Shown: positions 59,315 through 64,000 of the stretch, piece by piece
Position numbering within the stretch: position 1 is the stretch's first letter
Layout of the letters: each line of letters starts with the position of its first letter
Assembly (NCBI RefSeq): GCF_900110695.1
Contig: NZ_FOEH01000001.1
Span: 744,001-808,000 of the forward strand
Direction: 5' to 3'
From: Virgibacillus subterraneus
GTDB taxonomy: Bacteria > Bacillota > Bacilli > Bacillales > Amphibacillaceae
DNA: 64,000 nt
Notes under the pieces: generated by a model
The model's database searches: none
Told to the model about the DNA's origin: nothing
Seen by the model: the letters and a program-made list of their open reading frames with translations, nothing else
Made by a program: the position numbers and the translations under genes

Positions 59315-60424
59315 ATGAATCGGAAACAATTAGGTTGGATTCATCATATACACGCAACAGTTCTTATTCTGCTTTTACTTACTGGCATTAGCTTATATGT
59401 TTCTTTTTTCAGGACACTGTTTAATGAGTGGAAAATACCACTCGTGGCGATTCATATAGTTATCGCCATTTTTTATATTGGAATTATGCTGATCTCTATT
59501 TATCAGGCATTTTTGTATGGTAAAAAACGTGCCCCAATTAAAAAGTTCAACATATGGTTATTTGTCCTTCTTTTTTCACTATGGCTAAGTTCTGGTATTC
59601 TGATGTATTTTCAGCATCTCGTCCCAGTATGGGTGCGGAACAACAGTGTAATCATTCATGATTGGTCGACCTGGATTGTCATTCCTTGGATCTTAATTCA
59701 CGGTTATGGGCATCTATTTAATGTAAGGATTCCGTGGCCGAATTGGTGGAGAGGGCGTAAACAAGTCCCTGATTGGATATCCGAAAACAAATTAGGGAGA
59801 CGTGATATTACGAAGTCGCTTCTGTTATTCCTCGTTTTTCTATTTTTAGGAGGCTGGATTCGCTGGATTTCCCCTATACTGTCTATCCCAGAGAACGAAG
59901 AGAAAAGAAGGGGCTATTTTCGAATCTATAATGTAACCAACGATTATCCACGGTATGAGGAAGAAGACTGGAAGGTCGCCATCGAAGATCTTAATCAGGT
60001 AAGGGAAGAATTAACGATGAAAGATATGCGAAAATTACCATGGTATTCAATCGTCGATGATTTTCATTGTGTTACAGGCTGGAGTGTCAGGGGCGTAGAA
60101 TTGCGTGGCATTTATTTGAAGAATCTGCTAGAACCGTATTATGCGAATCATCCTAATGATACCTATGTAACGGTTTATTCAGGAGATGAATTATACTATG
60201 ACTCCTTCACTATTTCCCAACTGCTTGATGAAGAAGCCATGCTTATATTTGAGCTTGATGGCTTGCCATTGAAAAGATCACAGGGATTCCCTTGTCGACT
60301 TTACCATCCAAATATGTACGGATATAAATCAGTGAAGTGGATTACCAGAATCCAATTGACTGCAGGCCGAGAACAAGGCTACTGGCAAACGAATGGGGAC
60401 TATGACTTAGATGGCTATTTATAA
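59315..60424 (+). CDS. Cytochrome b-like membrane domain fused to a SUOX molybdopterin domain
   Basis: This 369-aa protein has four N-terminal helices with paired histidines suited to heme b (HHIHATVLILLLL; IVIAIFYIGIM; HDWSTWIVIPWILIHGYGHL), a fifth helix near 165-185, and a C-terminal sulfite-oxidase-type molybdopterin domain with the Mo-ligand Cys in DFHCVTGWSVRG (about C252) and GFPCRLYHPNMYGYKSVKW. It would be a membrane-anchored Mo oxidoreductase facing outside. ATG 59315 suits AGGGG spacing better than 59309. It overlaps the next gene by 14 nt. The substrate is unknown; sulfite or methionine-sulfoxide chemistry is possible. Confidence 0.85.
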   Translation: MNRKQLGWIHHIHATVLILLLLTGISLYVSFFRTLFNEWKIPLVAIHIVIAIFYIGIMLISIYQAFLYGKKRAPIKKFNIWLFVLLFSLWLSSGILMYFQHLVPVWVRNNSVIIHDWSTWIVIPWILIHGYGHLFNVRIPWPNWWRGRKQVPDWISENKLGRRDITKSLLLFLVFLFLGGWIRWISPILSIPENEEKRRGYFRIYNVTNDYPRYEEEDWKVAIEDLNQVREELTMKDMRKLPWYSIVDDFHCVTGWSVRGVELRGIYLKNLLEPYYANHPNDTYVTVYSGDELYYDSFTISQLLDEEAMLIFELDGLPLKRSQGFPCRLYHPNMYGYKSVKWITRIQLTAGREQGYWQTNGDYDLDGYL

Positions 60425-61130
60425 ACCTGTTAAAAAATGGCTTTTGCCACTTCTGTCTATTGTTATCGGATTGTCGATTGGTTACGCGTTGTTCATAAGC
60501 AAGGAGGACTATCAATATAGTCAATGGGTTACATTGCTTGAAGATAATGAAACACGTATGTACCAGATTGAATCAGCCTACAAGTGGGACAATAAAGTAT
60601 ATTCTGAAAGCCAGGGAGTCTGGTCAGAAGAAAACTCTTATTATCAGATTACCACACCAATATCTGATGGTGATGAATTTTCATTTGATGCTTATGTATT
60701 TGAGGAGCAATTTTACTTAAAGAGCAGTGACCATTGGTTTGTTGGAACTTTCCCCCACAGTTTCACAGAAGAACTGGCACCACTTGATAATCCATTTAAA
60801 TGGACAGTTGATTTATTAAAACATGCAGAGCAAATCACTAAAGATAAAAATGGGGACCATATCACATATAAAGCCATTTTCAAAGCGTTTCCATCAATCG
60901 ACTTTCGGGGTACACTACTTAGTAAGCAAGACGATACTTATTTAGAGATGATTTTTAAGAGAGGAGAACCATTCTCTCTTGAATGGGTAGTTAATCCAGT
61001 ACACCCTGATTCATTAGGTCCACTTGTCTCTTATCCCGAAACGCTAACTTATCACCTCTCTTTTGATACCAACAAGGATACTGTTCCCGCTCTTCCAGCA
61101 GAGGCGGAGAAGGCGGAAGAAATTGACTAA
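60411..61130 (+). CDS. Exported protein of unknown function, partner of the Mo oxidoreductase
   Basis: This 239-aa protein has one N-terminal hydrophobic segment (WLLPLLSIVIGLSIGYALF), which anchors it or serves as signal, and a beta-rich exterior domain (VWSEENSYYQITTPISDGDE; TYLEMIFKRGEPFSLEWVV), loosely like LolA/LppX-type folds. It ends with an Ala/Glu tail. It overlaps the Mo oxidoreductase gene by 14 nt, so the two proteins probably work together. I do not recognise its family. The convergent gluconokinase gene ends 16 nt later with no clear terminator between. Confidence 0.75.
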   Translation: MAIYKPVKKWLLPLLSIVIGLSIGYALFISKEDYQYSQWVTLLEDNETRMYQIESAYKWDNKVYSESQGVWSEENSYYQITTPISDGDEFSFDAYVFEEQFYLKSSDHWFVGTFPHSFTEELAPLDNPFKWTVDLLKHAEQITKDKNGDHITYKAIFKAFPSIDFRGTLLSKQDDTYLEMIFKRGEPFSLEWVVNPVHPDSLGPLVSYPETLTYHLSFDTNKDTVPALPAEAEKAEEID

Positions 61131-61146
61131 CTAATCTGTGAAACTA

Positions 61147-62649
61147 CTATGGCCTCTGCAGGTTATCTAACCTCGTATAGGTTGTATTAATTTGTCCATA
61201 AACGTCTTTGAATATTTCATATAAACGTTTATATAATAGATGATTGTTTAAATTAGGTTCTATCGTATCCTTCATTGGGACGACTTTTTTAATATCAGCA
61301 AGGGAAGAAACTTCATTAAGACTGAATAAAGCTAACCAAGCAGCGCCCCAAGCCGAACTTTGATGACTCTCAGGTAAATGTACGGGTTTTCCGAAAATGT
61401 CGGCAAGAATACTGACCCAAATATCGGAATGACTGAAGCCGCCATTAGCAAAAAGATTTACATGTTCATTGCCTAGTCTGTTCAGCGCTTGTCCAATTTG
61501 GTACACATTAAGAATGACGCCTTCCATAGCTGCTCTAATTAAATCACCTTTTTGGTGTGTAGAGGTCAAGCCGATAAAGGTTCCTTTGGCTTGTGAGTCC
61601 CAGATGGGGGCTCTTTCCCCTGTGATGTATGGAAGGAATAATAAATTGTTAGCTCCGGGCGGCGAGGATGCTGCCAGTTGATTCATGTCTTCCATAGAAA
61701 GTTCGTCACCTTCCGAGCTAAATAAAGACTGGAGCCAAGCTAAAACAATCCCCCCGTTATTCGAGGCACCCCCAGTTATCCATGATTTCGAATCAAATCG
61801 ATAGGTGAATATTTCTTCTTTTTTATCTAACAGCGGTTTGGCTGTAAACTGTCTTATGGCACAGCTTGTGCCAATTGTGATTGCGGTATCACCGGGTTTT
61901 AACGCTCCTACACCTAAATTGGCTAAAGGGCCGTCAGAAGCTCCAATTGTAAATGGAACCTGTTGGTCGATGCCTATTTCTTTGGCAATACTAGATTTCA
62001 AACCTTTTAGAAGATAAGTAGGTGGAACAGTTGAGAAGAGATTGTCTCTTGTTATGCCAGCTTCGGTAAGTGCTTCTTCATTCCAATCCATTTTCTCCAC
62101 ATCAAATAAACCAGTTGAAGCTGCTACTGAATAATCAACCACTTCTTCATTAAACCATCGCTTCACAAGAAATTCTTTAATGGAAATATATTTGTTTGCG
62201 TCTTTGTAAGGCTGCCAAGCCAGCTCTTTCATCCAGACTAATTTTGCTAGAGGGGTCATCGGATGAAGAGGAGTACCTGTTTTAAAGAATAAAGCTGAAT
62301 TTGTTTGTTTAAGGTGATCTGCCTGATTCTGACTTCGTGAATCAGCCCAAATAATCGAATTTGAGAGGGGCTCTCCATCGTCTGTGGCACATATCAGTGA
62401 GTGCATAGCTGAAGAGATTCCAATTCCCTTTAGTAGATTTTTGGGAGTATTGGATTCTAGTATTACTGTTTTTAAAACGTGGATAGCTGCTATTTCAATT
62501 TCAAGTGGATCTTGTTCAGCCCAATTCAAAGCGGGGTAAAGGATTGGATATTTCTCTTCGTGCTCAGCTATGATTCTCCCACTATAATCAAACATTAAAG
62601 CTTTGACGCTCGTAGTACCTATATCAAGCCCTATAATATAAGAGGACAT
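61147..62649 (-). CDS. gntK: Gluconokinase (FGGY family)
   Basis: This 500-aa FGGY kinase has IGLDIGTTSVKALMFDYSG at the N-terminus, catalytic Asp in IGASDGPLANLG, GTSCAIRQF, GGASNNGGIVLAWLQ and GERAPIWDSQAKG. The FGGY-type signature is near FANGGFSHSDIWVSILADI. The motif pattern fits gluconokinase GntK, phosphorylating D-gluconate to 6-phosphogluconate, the substrate of the dehydrogenase at 51056. It follows the RpiR gene on the same strand after 141 nt. Confidence 0.9.
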   Translation of the reverse strand: MSSYIIGLDIGTTSVKALMFDYSGRIIAEHEEKYPILYPALNWAEQDPLEIEIAAIHVLKTVILESNTPKNLLKGIGISSAMHSLICATDDGEPLSNSIIWADSRSQNQADHLKQTNSALFFKTGTPLHPMTPLAKLVWMKELAWQPYKDANKYISIKEFLVKRWFNEEVVDYSVAASTGLFDVEKMDWNEEALTEAGITRDNLFSTVPPTYLLKGLKSSIAKEIGIDQQVPFTIGASDGPLANLGVGALKPGDTAITIGTSCAIRQFTAKPLLDKKEEIFTYRFDSKSWITGGASNNGGIVLAWLQSLFSSEGDELSMEDMNQLAASSPPGANNLLFLPYITGERAPIWDSQAKGTFIGLTSTHQKGDLIRAAMEGVILNVYQIGQALNRLGNEHVNLFANGGFSHSDIWVSILADIFGKPVHLPESHQSSAWGAAWLALFSLNEVSSLADIKKVVPMKDTIEPNLNNHLLYKRLYEIFKDVYGQINTTYTRLDNLQRP

Positions 62650-62730
62650 GCTTGATTCTCCTTTTCGTATGTAAAAGTTGATATAATGTTGGCAGTTATT
62701 TATGTTGATTAGTTTGTAGCCGCGTCAAGT

Positions 62731-62774
62731 CCCTACATCCAGCGCCCATTGCCTAGTGCCTTCCAGTAGGGCGC
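62731..62774. repeat. GC-rich element with two exclusive hairpins
   Basis: CCCTAC (62731-62736) can pair with GTAGGG (62766-62771), or GCGCCC (62742-62747) with GGGCGC (62769-62774); both use the same GGG. The stretch is far richer in GC than its surroundings and lies between rpiR and gntK. It could be a decayed repeat or a leader element. Confidence 0.45.
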
Positions 62775-62790
62775 CTTTACCTTTGTATCC

Positions 62791-63651
62791 TTATAATCGT
62801 TTGCTTGAAATTGCATCACGCATTTTGGATAAGGACTCTTTTGTTTGCTCCTTTTTTTGCAGGCAGTAATTGACATATAAGGCGTCGATAATACTTAGCT
62901 CGGCAATTCGTGAGGCAAGTGCCTCTGATCGGTACTCAGTTTCTTGTGCTGCAGTGAACAGACTAATATCAACTACTTTGCTTAGTGGTGATTTGGCAAA
63001 GTTTGTAATTCCTATTGTCTTGGCATTTCTCTTTTTTGCAACTTCAATTACGTCGAGCAAGTCTTTATTTGAACCAGAGTGTGAAATAAATATGGCAACA
63101 GATTGTTCATTTAATTGAGATGCAGACATGAGCTGTAAATGACTGTCTGTATAGGCCTGGCTAATCAGGCCAGTTTTTATAAACTTATGCTGTGCATCTA
63201 AGCCGACAATCCCAGAACCGCCATTTCCGTAAAAACTTAGATTATTGGATCGTGTTAGAAAGTCAACTGCCTGCTGGATAGAATCCTGCGATTGTAAATC
63301 TCTTGTATATTCGATTGCTTTTATATTTGACTGGAATACTTTTTTGGTAACTTCCAGCTCTGAATCATTTTCATTGATTGACTCGTGAATATCTTTGATG
63401 GGATTGACTATTTCAGAAGCTAATACAATTTTAAGTGATTGGTAACCTTTGAAGCCTAATCGCTTACAAAAGCGAAAAACAGTAGCATCTGCTATCATCA
63501 AATCATCGGCAACCTGATTAATTGTTGCATGAATAATTTTTTCTGGCTTATCAAGAATGTAGTCGGCAACCAGTTTTTCTTTTTCACTAAAAGAACTATA
63601 AGCTGAACGGATTCTATTTAAGACGTTTGTGGCTGGAGTAATTGTATTCAC
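62791..63651 (-). CDS. RpiR-family transcriptional regulator
   Basis: This 286-aa protein has an N-terminal HTH_6 (LVADYILDKPEKIIHATINQ; recognition part MIADATVFRFCKRLGFKGYQ) and a C-terminal SIS sugar-phosphate-binding domain (LSFYGNGGSGIVGLDAQHKF; AIFISHSGSNKDLLDVIEVA). RpiR proteins sense phosphorylated sugars. Its position between gntK and a KduD-like gene, and the motif shared with the operon at 51056, suggest that it controls the hexonate genes. Confidence 0.92.
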   Translation of the reverse strand: MNTITPATNVLNRIRSAYSSFSEKEKLVADYILDKPEKIIHATINQVADDLMIADATVFRFCKRLGFKGYQSLKIVLASEIVNPIKDIHESINENDSELEVTKKVFQSNIKAIEYTRDLQSQDSIQQAVDFLTRSNNLSFYGNGGSGIVGLDAQHKFIKTGLISQAYTDSHLQLMSASQLNEQSVAIFISHSGSNKDLLDVIEVAKKRNAKTIGITNFAKSPLSKVVDISLFTAAQETEYRSEALASRIAELSIIDALYVNYCLQKKEQTKESLSKMRDAISSKRL

Positions 63652-63732
63652 TAATAACCCACTTCCTTAATTTGTGTGTATGCGTTTAATTATAATCTTA
63701 TATGAAAATAAGTTTAAAATAAAGAGAAAAGA

Positions 63733-63820
63733 TGAAAATTTTTTTCTTTCAATTATCATCTAACTCGATTATCATTAGATTTATACAAACAGATAGCTTG
63801 CATTTAGGAAATGTTATGAT
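63733..63820 (+). promoter_or_regulatory. Candidate RpiR operator and extended -10 promoter
   Basis: TGAAAATTTTTTTCTTTCA (63733-63751) shares its A4T7C core with the motif at 50952. An extended -10, TGTTATGAT (63812-63820), precedes the SDR start by about 30 nt. The interval separates divergent rpiR and SDR genes. Confidence 0.5.
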
Positions 63821-63851
63821 ATGTAGGTTCCATAAAATGAGGGGGATTCTC

Positions 63852-64000
63852 GTGGCAAATTTATTTCAGTTAAGTGGAAAGATTGCAGTAGTTACAGGGG
63901 CGACAAGAGGAATTGGCCGGTCAATGGCTTTTGCTTTAGCAGATGCAGGTGCGGATATTGCGCTGTTACAGCGAAACCCCGAACAAACAGACGTTAAGGA
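63852..64000 (+). CDS. Short-chain dehydrogenase, KduD-like (partial)
   Basis: Translation from a GTG at 63852 (GAGGGGGAT upstream) gives MANLFQLSGKIAVVTGATRG, then IGRSMAFALADAGADIALLQ, with the classical TGxxxGIG nucleotide loop. The FQLSGKIAVVTGATRGIG pattern resembles 2-deoxy-D-gluconate 3-dehydrogenase (KduD). The gene runs off the right edge after about 49 codons, so the active site is not visible. It diverges from rpiR and may belong to the sugar-acid island. Confidence 0.8.
   Translation, partial: MANLFQLSGKIAVVTGATRGIGRSMAFALADAGADIALLQRNPEQTDVK

Noticed and set aside
1-64000. Prophage, insertion sequence, CRISPR array, tRNA or rRNA genes
   Set aside because: None was seen. The short palindromic repeats are dispersed and irregular, not direct repeats with uniform spacers, and no transposase or integrase motif occurs.

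Overview
The window is an AT-rich chromosomal stretch from a low-GC Gram-positive bacterium, most likely a member of the Bacillaceae and perhaps a moderately halophilic genus such as Virgibacillus, Oceanobacillus or Lentibacillus. This is inferred from strong GGAGG-type ribosome binding sites, frequent TTG and GTG starts, lipobox lipoproteins, and loci that match Bacillus subtilis ones (tcyABC, an S-box metNPQ operon, csbB/gtcA/yfhO, a ywrABCD-like group, a ykwC-like and a yfmJ-like gene). The NhaC transporter and the TRAP system fit a saline habitat. No rRNA, tRNA, CRISPR array, prophage or intact insertion sequence was seen.

Layout. 0-4.3 kb: a truncated Crp/Fnr regulator diverges from an operon in which two class-V PLP enzymes flank an NhaC-family antiporter. 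4.4-7.1 kb: a NitT/TauT-type ABC importer. 7.2-16.1 kb: a DMT permease, a secreted M14 carboxypeptidase, a hemerythrin protein, the cystine importer tcyABC, an RNase H-like protein, a c-di-GMP-I riboswitch with a 58-residue ORF, a secreted M4 protease and an Lrp regulator. 16.4-24.4 kb: a complete peptide ABC importer, a YwrD-like gamma-glutamyltransferase and two short chromate-transporter halves. 24.5-29.8 kb: a PrpR-N regulator followed by a KdgT permease, a DUF1537 kinase and PdxA2, which together form a four-carbon sugar-acid (threonate/erythronate) pathway. 30-36 kb: an LCP cell-wall ligase, then an operon on the minus strand made of a GAF-PAS-GGDEF-EAL protein, a TPP enzyme and a carboxymuconolactone-decarboxylase-like protein. 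36.5-40.4 kb: the csbB-gtcA-yfhO surface glycosylation system. 40.6-46 kb: an ASCH protein, an unknown exported protein, htpX and S-box-controlled metNPQ. 46-50.6 kb: a frameshifted SDR, several oxidoreductases and cutC. 51-64 kb: a hexonate island with 6-phosphogluconate dehydrogenase, TRAP dctPQM, KDG kinase, KDPG aldolase, galactonate dehydratase, a 2-hydroxyacid dehydrogenase, an HPr-like protein, a cytochrome b-molybdopterin fusion, gluconokinase, an RpiR regulator and the start of a KduD-like SDR.

How the genes work together. The two sugar-acid loci and the TRAP system import and degrade plant or algal sugar acids through kinases, an aldolase and dehydrogenases. The proteases, the peptide importer, the gamma-glutamyltransferase and the cystine and methionine importers form a peptide and sulfur amino-acid scavenging set. 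The two extracellular proteases share an almost identical 90-nt upstream module, which suggests joint control. The intergenic DNA is unusually rich in small dispersed repeats: a REP-like GGGAC...GTCCC family, a longer family of about 80 bp, a GTGACAGGCAC family and a GGATCC-containing cluster. Some of these repeats encode the C-termini of neighbouring genes.
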